A stretch of DNA of 41,391 nt. Origin: Blattamonas nauphoetae. Lineage: Eukaryota; Preaxostyla; Oxymonadida. Of the stretch, positions 11,541 through 21,492 are shown in pieces. Position 1 is the stretch's first letter, and each line of letters begins with the position of its first letter. The stretch spans positions 1-41,391 of the forward strand of contig JARBJD010000492.1 in assembly GCA_033064195.1 (NCBI GenBank), given 5' to 3'. A program made the position numbers and the translations under genes. The notes beneath the pieces were generated by a model. That model searched no databases, had not been told where the DNA came from, and saw nothing but the letters and a program-made list of their open reading frames with translations.

Positions 11541-11837
11541 CATAACCCCCGAAATACTTCTCAGATCACACGAAACACGTCGTATATAAACTCGTCAGAC
11601 CGATACTAGGCTTGTCAGAACAATTTTGGATGATCGCAAAAATTAAGGTTAATTTGAAAAATTCATTTTTTTAATTACCTTATATAGTGATGAAAAAAGT
11701 GAAAAATTCATATTTGACCAAAACAATCCATGGATGGTCCGGATGTATGGGGAGGTTGTGCACGTCATGCTGGTGCATTCGGAGCGTGCCCCTGCTCTGT
11801 GGACTTTGTGGACCTTCGCGAAGCTTAGGCTCTTTAG

Positions 11838-11922
11838 AGCCGTTGTGGACCTGTGGACCTCCAAAAATAAAAACCAATTTGTTTTCGCGATCCACCTAGG
11901 CCACCTGGGTCAGTCAATTGGA
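11838..11922 (+). repeat. Detached copy of the 80-bp module
   Basis: Fourth copy of the module found at 9057-9624, here with GGACCTGTGGACCT, the A-rich centre, CGCGATCCACC and GGCCACCTGGGTCAG. It lies 2.2 kb from the others, next to GTGGACTTTGTGGACC-like spacer sequence. It may mark the outer edge of the fossil element or be an independent dispersed repeat. From here to about 12,130 I see no gene. Confidence 0.7.
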
Positions 11923-12137
11923 TTGATGGATGACTACCAAATGATCGTGCCGATTGATTTGATCCTGAATCGTCTGCAATCCATTTTTAGAGCTCATTTT
12001 ATCAAAATAAAGTAAGAATCAGGTCCAAAATTCATCAAAATCGAAGAAGAAGGAAATATATGTTTTTGAGGTCTAAATTGATTTATTCCGTGTTATTGGC
12101 GATCTAGATAGGTATCGATTTCCGTCTTCTATACTAC

Positions 12138-12509
12138 TTAGTTTTGTTCTCGATCCTCCTCTCTCTCGTCTCTCTCCTTTTCGTTCTCCTCGCGGCCTTC
12201 CTTCAACTTCACCAATCCAGCAAGTTTAAACCGAAGCAGGATTCGGAGAATCTGCAGTTTCCCGTTTTCTTTTATTCTCCCCATCTCCTTCTCTTCTTCG
12301 CTAGATCTTTTGGTGTCTCCTCTGCTCTTCCCGATCTTCTCCCTCTCAATCGACGATATTAGTGCCTCCAACACCCCACTCCCCCTCACTCCCTCCCTCT
12401 CTTCTTCCGCCTCTCGTAACCCGACCTCCCCCTCCTCTTTCATCTTCACCGCCGACTCCATCCACCCCATCTCACCCTCCATCCTTTTAACCAAACCAGT
12501 GCCCATCAA
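12138..12509 (-). other. Low-complexity Glu/Lys/Arg-rich open stretch, doubtful
   Basis: A minus-strand open stretch of 123 codons rich in Glu, Arg and Lys, caused largely by pyrimidine-rich DNA on the plus strand. The motif EMGWME near its N-terminal end also occurs in the decayed stretch near 17,050, where the DNA shares TCCATCCACCCCATCTC. That shared piece suggests two remnants of one dispersed sequence rather than a gene in use. No known domain. Confidence 0.2.
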
Positions 12510-13015
12510 CTGTTGAGTAGGAAACGGAGAAGTGGAACAATGGGTGGCTGATCAACAACAAGAAGCAGAACAAAAGATCTAATCAATTTTGTCTGTTCTT
12601 AAAATCATAAAAAAGAGAAAAAGATTCCCGACAAGGGACTGAAGAGTCACAGTGTCGGTTCTGCACAAGTGGGGGCGGTTGATGGGTCAAAAAGTGTGGG
12701 ATTTGTTATCCTTATCTCCAGAAAAGCCCCAACGGGGAAGAAAAACTGGAGGCACCGAGAAGTCCAAAAGGACAAAGTGAAATGAAACGAACCAAACGGT
12801 TTCAGTTCACTGACTGAAGGAAGAGCGATCTTGCGCTCAATTCCACTCACTTCGGGAAGAGCGATCTTGCGCTCAATTCCACTGACAGAGGGAAGAGTGG
12901 GCTGCCTCTACCGCAGTTGTGTGACAGAAACCCACGTTGATGGGCACTGGTTTGGTTAAAAGGTGTTCCTTCCACTCACACCATAACCAAACCAGGGCCA
13001 TCAACTGTTGAGTAT
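12484..13015. repeat. Inverted and direct repeat set
   Basis: A 26-bp segment beginning TTTTAACCAAACCAGTGCCC at about 12486 is repeated exactly in inverted orientation at about 12937-12962, and again in direct, slightly changed form at about 12988-13013. The first and third copies also share CATCAACTGTTGAGTA. The intervening 430 bp has no recognisable gene. The pair could be the ends of a small transposon, but I found no target duplication outside them. Confidence 0.6.
12817..12895 (+). repeat. Short tandem repeat, about 36 bp
   Basis: Two near-identical units containing GGAAGAGCGATCTTGCGCTC and AATTCCACT, followed by a third partial unit (GGGAAGAGTGGG). No coding sense seen. Confidence 0.65.
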
Positions 13016-13179
13016 TGAAAGGTACAAACTCGAGAGAAACGAAAAGCTGAGAAAAAGAATAGGAACAAATCTTTGTTTCTCGATCATGTGAGAAAAGATG
13101 GCCGTGCCCCGTAAGGGCTGTCGCCAACAGTCAGCGGGCTTGGGGGACGACCTGCTGGGGTTCAGTGGACTTGATGAAC

Positions 13180-14560
13180 CTCTCTGTCCCTCAACTCACT
13201 CCCTCATTTCTATCTCCTACAACTCACAATTGCAGCTCTCTTCAGTGGAGCGGTTATCTTGAAGCACTTCCACACTCGTCTAGCACCAAATACTGGTTTC
13301 GTCCAAATCAGATTCATCAATTTGGTAGGGATAGGAACCAGCCCGTTTTGTCGTAATGTCGATGGGCGGAGATAAGTTGACAGTGAATGTCACAATTGTC
13401 ATGTTTGGAAGGTCATCTGGTAAGATTCCGAAGGCAAGCGAATCGATTGTTCTGCCTCGCCCCCTGGGAAGGTGCCTGAACACTGGGAGGAAACCTGGTC
13501 ACCGGTACGATTCCATCATCTCAGTCACTCAAATAGTGTTCATTCCAACTAGTCCGCCAACGAGCAGGTAAATCTGGTGAGAATCTCTTTTCCTCCGGTG
13601 TGGATGTCTCTTCTTCAATTCTGATCCACACATCTTCTTCAAACTCTGTGTGCAACTCCTTCTCGAGAGAAGTTGTGATCGACTTGTCCATCCTATCATT
13701 TAAGATGACGATCGCTGAATCCTTGAACGATATCACCATGTTTGTTTGCTGTGAGAGAAATCATCTTCCTTCTCAACCACAGTTCACTCTCCCTTCTCTC
13801 TCTGATCACTCACTATCTTAGTAAGATTCGAGAAGGATGCCGCTTCGAATGGATATATTTAAGAAGATTGGTGTGTTCTTCCAGCGAGACTCCTCTTCAG
13901 AACTTCGTAAAGAACCCCGACGTGTTGCGATTTCAGACTTCTTCAGGGAAGCGCTTATCTTGAAGCACTTCAACGCTCGTTCAGCGCAGAACACCAGTTG
14001 AATTCTGCCTGTTTTGATGGAAAAAGAAGAGGTGTTCATGGGTTGAACCTGATGATTCCCGATGATTGATTGAACGATTTCAGTCTTCTCTCCTCGATCA
14101 TCTTGCTGTAAGTTCTTTGTGTGACCTTTCTGTATTGTAACTGTGATGGTTAACGTCACACCCGTCATGCTCGGAAGGCCACCAGTCGCGCTTCCGCAGA
14201 CAGGAAAACATGTATGTCTTGTCTTGGCTCCTCTCCTCTTGTAGCTGAGTCCTATTGAGAAGATCACCACCACAGAACTGATCTCAATCTCGGTTTTGAA
14301 CAACGTGTCACTCAGATTGCCTTGCTTCATCGGAATTGCTCGGCAATCCCTTCCAAACGGAGTGTCAGCAATCACAGTGGGAGATCTGATCTTCGTTTGC
14401 AGTCCAATGTAATACGTCGCATCGGAGACAGAATAGCATATCATGTTCACTCTCCAGTTGCTGACGAGAGCCGTGTGGCTGAGTTGGGGCTGTTCCACGA
14501 GGTCTCGTTCTGCCAGACTGTCCTTTACGCGAGACACGATTCAAAAGAGTTGGTTAGTTG
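13180..14560. other. Decayed tract with an internal duplication (offset about 700 bp)
   Basis: Sequence at about 13243-13480 is related to 13950-14215: both contain TTATCTTGAAGCACTTC followed by a similar stretch, and both contain a GTCA-A-CCGTCATG-TCGGAAGG-type segment. The minus strand gives the longest open stretch (13818-14537, 239 codons), but its composition is not convincing and no domain is recognised; the duplicated segments read LPNMTIVTFTVNL and LPSMTGVTLTITV there, beta-strand-like patterns. I read this as remnants of a duplicated host gene family, not a working gene. Confidence 0.35.
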
Positions 14561-14629
14561 TTGAAGAGAAAGAGGGCAACGATGTTCATTTAAAAACCTG
14601 CTGACCGTGCGCTGCGCTACTTGCATGCT

Positions 14630-15169
14630 CAGGCATGGGATTCGATCAGACCGATCTCACCGTTTTTCGATCTCACCTCCCGATTTCTTTCAATTTGACT
14701 CTTAAAGCTTCTAAAAATACTATGTTTGCTCAAATTTCGTTATCAAAAGTAAAATATGCAATCATAATGTTGAGTCAAAACAAGCCCATTGAAGCTGTTG
14801 AATCCTCATTAACAGAGCTTGAAAAGTTCTTCAAAAGAGGATACACGTGCGGAAAGAGATGAAAAGGCTATCATAAGACTGTTTTTGTGAGATACGAGTT
14901 CATATAGAATGAGGAAAGTACAGTTTCATGAATTAACCTGGGAAAGATGCGTCCTCAAACCGTTTTTGTGACAGTAAGCAGGACAGTAAGTCAATAGGGG
15001 TGAAGTGGAATCATTTTTGTCATGAAATATTCAAAATCAGAGAGAGACAACAATCTATAACTGAAGAAATTGATACGCTTAAATAGGAGATTGATCTCAC
15101 CCAAAAATCTCATCGTGAGGTCAAAAGATCTCACGATAAGCCTAAAAGTACTCACGCCTCCCAACCCTG
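14630..15169. mobile_element. hAT-type MITE (540 bp) with 8-bp target duplication
   Basis: The left end is CAGGCATGGGA and the right end reads, on the complement, CAGGGTTGGGA. Perfect 8-bp direct repeats TGCATGCT flank it (14622-14629 and 15170-15177). Subterminal GATCTCA motifs recur inside both ends, as in the MITE at 10060-10580, so the two probably belong to related families mobilised by the same type of transposase. It contains a 75-codon open stretch (14635-14862) with no recognisable domain, which I do not call a gene. Confidence 0.8.
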
Positions 15170-15177
15170 TGCATGCT

Positions 15178-17030
15178 GTTCGTGACGAATTGTTGTAGTT
15201 GGAAGAGGGTGTGATACAATGTGACCGCTCTTCCTCGTTTCTGGAGAACTCCACATTGATTCATTTGATGGGAGGTTGGACGAAATACACAGGCATTCGT
15301 GAGGGCTGCACATCACTTTCCAAACGATATAAAACAAATCCACATGTTCAATTTCCCAAAATGTGGAATAGTCGAAGTTGTACTGTTGAATCACAGTTAA
15401 GCTCGTCCAATTGTTTCATTGATGCGGTTGCCCGGCCTCCAAGACGACAAGAGGTCACAGTCGATGATGCCTGAAATCGAGGTGTGACCTACCTTGCCGT
15501 GAGTGATCTCCTGGTCACCGTGGGACTCTTCCATCAGGCCAGAGGTCTTGCAGTGGCTGTGGAAGCTTTCAACGTCGTTGTGGACAACGTTCGACTTCGA
15601 TGAATCATGGTCAAAGCAGAAATGCTCTTTATCTGGAAAGAAATGAGGTGCAATTGGTTTTGCTGTGATGGGATTGAAATTGATTGAGATGTGTTCTTCA
15701 GTTGGTCCCCTCCGTCATTTACGAAGGATTTTATGTAATTTTCAAGATATCAGTTCTAAGAATGTCCTTCCCAATTGAGTGCGTTAGTAGTTTCACTGGA
15801 TGGTCTGGCGAGACTGAATGCGCCATGGACGCGGTATGCTTGACGGCGTTCTGTTGGTTCCTGTTCGTAAAAGGCTTTCCGATCTGACTTGTCTCGGATT
15901 CGCGAGACAAACATATCTATTTTCAGATGTTATTATCGTCCTTGGATTGTTTACTGCTGAGAGGGACAATCCGCCCGGTATTGGGACATTCTGAGTAATA
16001 ATAAGTTTGAAGTTGGAATGGATGTTGAACAATGTGCTGAAATTGAGAGTTCAACATGTAGACTCGGTCTTGGACCTCCGAAGGATTCCGTGTGACTTCA
16101 TCACAATTTGCTCGATTTCTGATCGGTATCTTGATATCTGAGAACTTGTTTGAGTGAATAGAAATGGTTCAAGGAGATCACTGGCGCGAACTAATGCGTC
16201 TCTGCTTTTGATCGGCCAGCACTTGAGTGGTCGTGGGAGAGTGAGCCTATCCCGTTGATGCGTAGTGAAACGATGAAGGAAGTATTCTTGTTTGAAAAAA
16301 AGGAGCAACCATGTCCTTATTTCGAAGCACTTTGAGGTTTTTCAGCCCTGGATCAAAATGTCGGAGTGATGACATCGTCTGGAGATGGTAACCGTCAGAA
16401 TCGGTTTGTTTTTCGATGTAATCCACTCGGCCTAAATGTTACTGTATTTGTCCGACGTCAACTTTATCCGGAAGGCTTAAACGAGTCGCTTGGGCTCCGG
16501 CATCATCCAGATTCCCCTTCCTGTCAATAACTTCGTCTTACATCTTCCGCGCTGTCTGGTTGGTAAAGTCTTTACCCTTGACGGCAACAATATGAACTTT
16601 CGCTAGTCTTCAAGGCATTTTCTTGAATGTCTTGAGTCGGCTCGTCTTGTTCCTATGAAGAACATTAGTGCCTGATACGACGCCGCAGGTACTATCTTGA
16701 GTGCCCATCAAGCCTGTTTGGTCGCTTGACTGAGATATTTGTTTGGGGGTGATGGTCATGGGTGTCAATGTTTGGACCCAAAAGGGGTCATCTTGTCATG
16801 GATTCTTGAAATTATCTGAGTTGTTACCGGCACTGTCTTGAGTGCTGACGACAGTAGTTAGATATTGATTCAAGGTGGTTCGTTTTTATGAGGTTCTCAG
16901 AGTCGAAATTGGACTGACTCGATAGGGTGTATCTTTTCGCCAATTCGCTAGAGAACGGTAAAAACAAGATTATTGTCGAAGAAGCTAGAAGATAGTTTCG
17001 ATAAAGTTGACGTGGAAGGAACACCACTCG
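15178..17030. other. No recognisable gene
   Basis: About 1.85 kb without a supported gene. A plus-strand stretch near 15480-15600 (GVTYLAVSDLLVTVG and on) has an alternating hydrophobic pattern like the beta-helix proteins of this genome, but it is short and unsupported. The rest gives only short, compositionally unconvincing open frames on both strands. Confidence 0.4.
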
Positions 17031-17980
17031 TCCCTCTCTCTCTTGTTTTCCATCCACCCCATCTCCTCTAACTCCGACTTGTTCCTCTCGGAGTTACCCA
17101 AATCCTTCTTTGGAAACTCCCTCCCCACACTCCCTCCACCCACTCGACACAATAGGCAGCGGCAGACTAAGATTACATAGAGAGAGAGACAATGAGTGAA
17201 GATAGAAGAAGAGGAGATAACCAACATGAATGAGATGAGTGAGAAGAACCCACTCACAAACATCAGCAGAGCTCATAAGCCACATTGGCACCATTCCAAC
17301 GCGTCTCCCGCCGTTCGGACCTCTCCGCACACACAGCAGACATCCCACTACAGCTGACCACCCCACAACCCGCCCTCTCCACTCCTCCTCTCACCCGCCA
17401 GTCGTTGCTGCGTGAGCACAGTTAACCATGTCGTTGTCTCCACGATCAAGACCTGCAGTTCTCTAACAATCTGAGTGAGCCACATAAAACTCAAGAATAA
17501 AAGAAAACAGGAAGAACGACAAAGAAACAGAGCAGAGAACGAAAATACACAATTCATCACAACCCTACACACCCCACTTTCAGTCACAGCACTCCCCCAC
17601 ATCACGTTCCGATCAGACATCCTCATCACTAGCGCGACTGTCTCTTCCAACGACACAGCCAGATGAGGTCACACAACAGGCGTCGCTCCTTTCCCTCCGC
17701 CTTCCTTTCTTCCGCCTTCACTAGTCCTTGTCGCTTCTGCTGGCAGCACAAAGACACGCGGCAGTTGTGTTCAATTCTGACAAGATCAACAACTAAAACG
17801 CAATCAGAATGTAGGAAAGAGAGTTTATTGCGGCTGAAAGGGTGAAAATTACGACGATGATGTGGATGTATGTGTGAGAGAGTGGTTGGAGATCCATAGC
17901 TTGGTGTTGTCCATCCTGGATTGAAATGGATATAAGGTTGTTCATCATCTCTTTTTTGTGTTTCATCCTTCATCGTTGGT
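17030..17980 (-). other. Decayed coding-like tract
   Basis: Minus-strand open stretches (17094-17366, 17348-17656 and 17629-17973) are rich in Leu, Val, Ser and Arg and change frame. One stretch near 17160-17240 is strongly hydrophobic. The motif EEMGWMEN near 17050 recalls 12450-12480. No domain recognised. The GC content is higher than in the neighbouring AT-rich DNA. Likely a relic of a host gene. Confidence 0.25.
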
Positions 17981-18169
17981 GCGATTCGGATAGTATTGAC
18001 ACTTTCTATCTCATATCATTGATTTTAGGTCAGATCTAACAAAATGACCTCTTTCTCGCCATCAATTTACAAATATGCTTGATTTCGCTGCTTCTGACTT
18101 CGAAAATGTGTAATTGTGGTCATAGTGCAAATAAACAAGTGAAAATTCCAACAATAACCCAGAAAACGA

Positions 18170-18269
18170 CGGACTGCCTCTAGAATAGTCCGGACTGCCC
18201 CTAGCAAAGTCGGACTGCCCCTAGCCCAAAAAACGGACTGCCTCTAGTCATAACGCGGACTGCGCGTAG
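18170..18269 (+). repeat. Five-copy short tandem repeat (CGGACTGCCYCTAG)
   Basis: Five copies of the 14-bp core CGGACTGCCCCTAG or close variants (CGGACTGCCTCTAG, CGGACTGCGCGTAG) at about 18170, 18191, 18211, 18234 and 18255. The cores are 20-23 bp apart with variable spacers. The array ends where the GC-rich beta-helix fragment begins. Confidence 0.85.
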
Positions 18270-18462
18270 CAACACCCAACAGCTCGGTGTACCACGCTTC
18301 GGGGCTTTCCGTGCCTGTCACGTTCTGCAGCGTCACCGTCCCTCCCGCCACGTTCACTGCCCCCATTTTTGTCGCACCAAACAGGTTGAAGCGCACCGTC
18401 GTCAACAGCAGCTTGCCCTGCACCACAAACCCATTCACCAATGTGAATCCTTGGATGTGCAT
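18262..18462 (-). pseudogene. Beta-helix surface-protein fragment
   Basis: Minus-strand fragment with regular short beta-strand turns such as GFTLVNGFVVQGKLLL, TVRFNLFGA and GGTVTLQNVTG, like the parallel beta-helix (pectin-lyase-fold) proteins of this genome. It is only about 65 residues, has no signal peptide, and is noticeably GC-richer than its surroundings. It is bounded by two unrelated five-copy short repeats. I read it as a piece of a beta-helix gene left or moved here, not a gene in use. Confidence 0.45.
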
Positions 18463-18492
18463 TGTGAAGCAGCTTCCCTCGGCATGTACGAA

Positions 18493-18583
18493 CCCTGTAG
18501 GTTATCGGGACCCTGTAGGTTGGAGGGACCCTGTAGGTTGTAAATGGGAGACTGTAGGTTGTAATGGTACTCTGTAGGTTGTG
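18493..18583 (+). repeat. Five-copy short tandem repeat (CCCTGTAGGTT)
   Basis: Five copies of CTGTAGGTT (mostly CCCTGTAGGTTG) at about 18494, 18512, 18531, 18552 and 18572, spaced 18-21 bp, with the last two less regular. It lies just right of the beta-helix fragment. From 18,584 to about 19,060 I see no gene. Confidence 0.85.
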
Positions 18584-19069
18584 GCTGAAAAACGTGACGA
18601 TAGTCTCGTTTCTCAGAAAAAAAGTGTGAGATCGAAAAATGTGATTGTTTTTGACTTTTTGTGACAGTTTTCATCCGTGGAAACAGGTCTCCACGAGTCA
18701 CTTTTACAGATAACGACTCTTCAATGTCCAATCTGGATAGTTCAACAAGAAAGAACAATAGAGCAAAAATGATCAACAAAATGTTAACTTGAACGAAATA
18801 ATTGGGTGATTTTGTGTCACTTCTCCGATGAAAATTCTTATTGGGATCAAATCAGAATTCCAACTATCAAAATTTGTGAAATCGGAAAGAACGTACTGAT
18901 CAAAAAAGATCAAGAAGACATTCTAAACAAAACTGGGTGCTGAAGACCCAATGATCAATCATTAAATCCAAGAATAAAGTTGAATCAGTCGATTTCTGAT
19001 TCAATTCTTCCATCCATCCTTCGTCAGTTTTTTCGCTCCTTCTTATCAATATGATTCAGATGAACAATC

Positions 19070-19620
19070 ATTTTCAATGTTGAATGACTCCACTTCATTT
19101 CTGAATAACTCCTCTTCATTTCTGAATAACTACTCTTCAGATGAACAATCATTTTCATTGTTGAGTTCCCGTGTTCATTTCAGAACTGTCATTTTTTATT
19201 TCTAGACTATCAGTTTCATTTCAGAACAATTCCTCTTCATTTCTGAACAATCATTTTCATTTCTGAACAATTCCTCTTCATTTCTGAACAATCATTGTCA
19301 ATGTTGAATTACTCCTCTTCATTTCTGAATAACTCCTCTTCATTTCTGAATAACTCCTCTTCATTTCTGAACAATCATTGTCAATGTTGAATTACTCCTC
19401 TTCATTTCTGAATAACTCCTTTTCATTTCTGAATAACTCCTCTTCATTTCTGAATAACTCCTCTTCATTTCTGAACAATCATTGTCAATGTTGAATTACT
19501 CCTCTTCATTTCTGAATAACTCCTCTTCATTTCTGAATAACTCCTCTTCATTTCTGAATAACTCCTCTTCATTTCTGAACAATCATTTTCATTTCTGAAC
19601 AATTCCTCTGAGTTACTATA
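19070..19620 (+). repeat. Satellite array built on a 21-bp unit
   Basis: About 25 units of the type TTCATTTCTGAATAACTCCT with two main variants, TTCATTTCTGAACAATCAT and GTCAATGTTGAATTACTCCT. The units form higher-order blocks: a run of the main unit followed by the two variants repeats at about 19290-19390, 19390-19500 and 19500-19590. On the minus strand it would read as SEMKRSY repeats, but it lies past the stop codon of the transposase gene and is best read as non-coding satellite. Confidence 0.9.
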
Positions 19621-19640
19621 ACTGAATGAAGTGGAATGAG

Positions 19641-21361
19641 TTAGAAAAGGGCCACATAGTGGCATCCCCCACAAAATCCAATTCGGACTATCTTCGATCC
19701 TTGTCCATACTGGGTCGCTTCTCGTTCGTCCGGATATTCAATCTGAATGTTCAGATCGTATTTCCGAGCGAGAGCCGCCAGTTCTATGTCACCTCCTTCC
19801 TTGTCAGCCGATCGGACTCTCGTGAGGAATTCCAACCAGGCTGGATTTTCATCGTCTCCAGATGCAGCCTCGACGTAGTCCTCTGGATTGTTCTCCATCT
19901 CATCGGCAATCCCACCCCGCATCTTCATCATGCAGTGACGATATCCGGCCTCATTTCGTGGAGGATTCGGGAAATCATCCATCTTAACCAGTTGGACCAA
20001 GACAGACCACAACCAACAGTTTCCATCTCCTCTCACATTCCGAATTTTGAACTCGGGGAAGCGTTTTTTGAGTTTCTGGAAGTCAACTCCAATTTTTGTG
20101 TCTTTAGGCGGCGCTGGTACCAGTGGGAATGTGTCTCGAGTCCCTTTTGTGATTCGACCGAACTCGAAAGATGGATCTTGCTTGTCCTTTCGAGAGCGTT
20201 TCGGACGTTCATCTCGTTCTGAATGAGTCCGTTTCTTCTTTGTGATAATCTCCTCGTCGATCTCCTGATCCGAATTTTCTGGTGCTGGGTCCACTTGATT
20301 GTCCGAGTTTCTCTTCGCGATCCGTTCCTTCGCTGAAGCCAGTTTCTTTTCAGCTTGTTGAGTCTGTCCGGCTATCGCTGTCAACCGACGTTCTGCAAAT
20401 GTCTTCAATTTTTTGGTTTCCTTGAAGAGATCTGCTTTGATGTGACGAGCTTGAGCGTTTGTTTCGAGCATCTGCTTCGTTGCCTTTTTTTCTTCGGCCA
20501 GGTTCTCCATCATGATTTCCATCATGTCGTTCGTGACAGAACCGATCGCTCTGAGAAAGTCCAAAAAGCCAACATTCTGGCGTTTGTACTGTTTCTCAGC
20601 GATGTAGTGTGGATGATACCATCTTGGCACTCCAAATTCTAGCAGCCAGAAGCGGATGATCCTCCAGAGAGCCTCCACGTGATTGGTTGTTGTTCCTGCT
20701 TCTTCATCCGTCCATTGATTCTTGGAATGATTCACGGTTCTATGTTTCCATCTTTTCTTCTTGTCCTTCCCAATCCAGCTGTATCCCTTCCACATGTCCG
20801 TGTGGATGATAGATCCAGGTTCAATGTGACGTTCGATGATGTCTTTGATTGAATCCTGGTCTCTCTTCTCCACCATCTCGAGAAAAGATTGTTCAGGATG
20901 GTTTGGGACGCATCCTCCGATCATCCAATATCCAGTTCTTTCTTTCCCACCACATCCTTTCCACCAATTTTGTTTGGATTGAGAATTGACTGGATCAGAC
21001 ACACAATTCGTAGTTTTTTGTACCATTGTGTGATGGGCTTCGGAGTACACTTCGTATCAACTGCAGTAATCTGAACGGAGTTGTTCTTCCAGAATCCATG
21101 AAAAATCTTTATGATTGTGGCCAATGGGAGATTTGTATTTTTCATGATGGTTTGATCAAAAATTGAAAAAGCCTTTTTCTCCTTACTACAGTAACATTGA
21201 AATCGTGGGACTTCACAGCCTGTTCTAACTGATGTAAGGTTTGTCAGAATCTTTTCACATTTTGGGCAGGTCATCCAGTCACGGAGTAATCCGTTGTCGA
21301 TAGCAAAACGAAGTGCTTTTTCAGGTGTGTCCAGTTCTTTTGATAATTCTTCACTGTTCAT
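19641..21361 (-). pseudogene. Merlin/IS1595-like (ISXO2) transposase fused to an OTU cysteine protease
   Basis: Minus strand. The first part (20921-21361, 146 codons) has a zinc-ribbon pair, CPKC then CYC, followed by the pre-catalytic helix IQWYKK-type region and NPNKIGGKDVV, as in ISXO2/Merlin transposases. The second part (19641-21050 frame) continues with GYWMIGGCV, IIHTDMWKGYSWIG (second catalytic Asp) and NHVEALWR (catalytic Glu), then a coiled coil (residues about 185-260), a basic KKKRTHSERDERPKRSRK stretch and a C-terminal domain with RGDGNCWLWS and GGCHYVALF, the Cys and His motifs of OTU deubiquitinases. The two parts lie in different frames, and the segment expected to hold the first catalytic Asp, between them near 20950, is not seen, so this copy looks inactive. 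It ends in TAA. No terminal repeats found. Confidence 0.75.
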
Positions 21362-21492
21362 GTACTTGTCTTCTAGAGAGAGACCTATAGGATAAGGGAT
21401 GATAGACAGAAATGAGTGGGGAGAGAGTTTAGAGGGAGATTCACAAAGTGTAAAATGAGAAGGTAATAATCACTTTTATTGAATTATTGATC

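Larger units (their letters stand above)
1..11680. mobile_element. Fossil Polinton/Maverick-like element, left copy (open at left edge)
   Basis: A self-synthesising DNA transposon of the Polinton class is recognised by three hallmark parts close together: a packaging-type ATPase on the plus strand (about 1354-2330), an rve-type integrase on the minus strand (about 2601-3557) and a protein-primed family B DNA polymerase on the minus strand (about 4526-8898). Unknown genes lie between and around them, and a repeat-rich tract follows at 8990-11680. The element runs off the left edge; capsid genes are not seen in this part. It is clearly broken, with roughly a dozen or more breaks, yet motifs are still easy to read, so I judge it of moderate age. 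The right boundary is uncertain: it could end near 9000, near 11,680 or near 11,920, and I found no certain terminal inverted repeat. Confidence 0.85.

Noticed and set aside
11604-11620. TAGGCTTGTC end of another hAT-type element
   Set aside because: Matches the first ten bases of the 29,536 end, but there is no matching partner end or target duplication nearby; may be chance or a solo relic.
12138-12509. Possible gene for a Glu/Arg-rich protein
   Set aside because: Open frame is explained by strand-biased C/T composition; both strands are open in overlapping frames.
13818-14537. 239-codon minus-strand gene
   Set aside because: Longest open frame of the decayed tract, but composition is not protein-like throughout, it covers a duplicated segment, and no motif supports it.
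18170-18583. CRISPR-like array (regular ~20-bp spaced repeats)
   Set aside because: Repeat cores are only 9-14 bp, spacers are 6-10 bp, there are no cas genes, and the context is eukaryotic.
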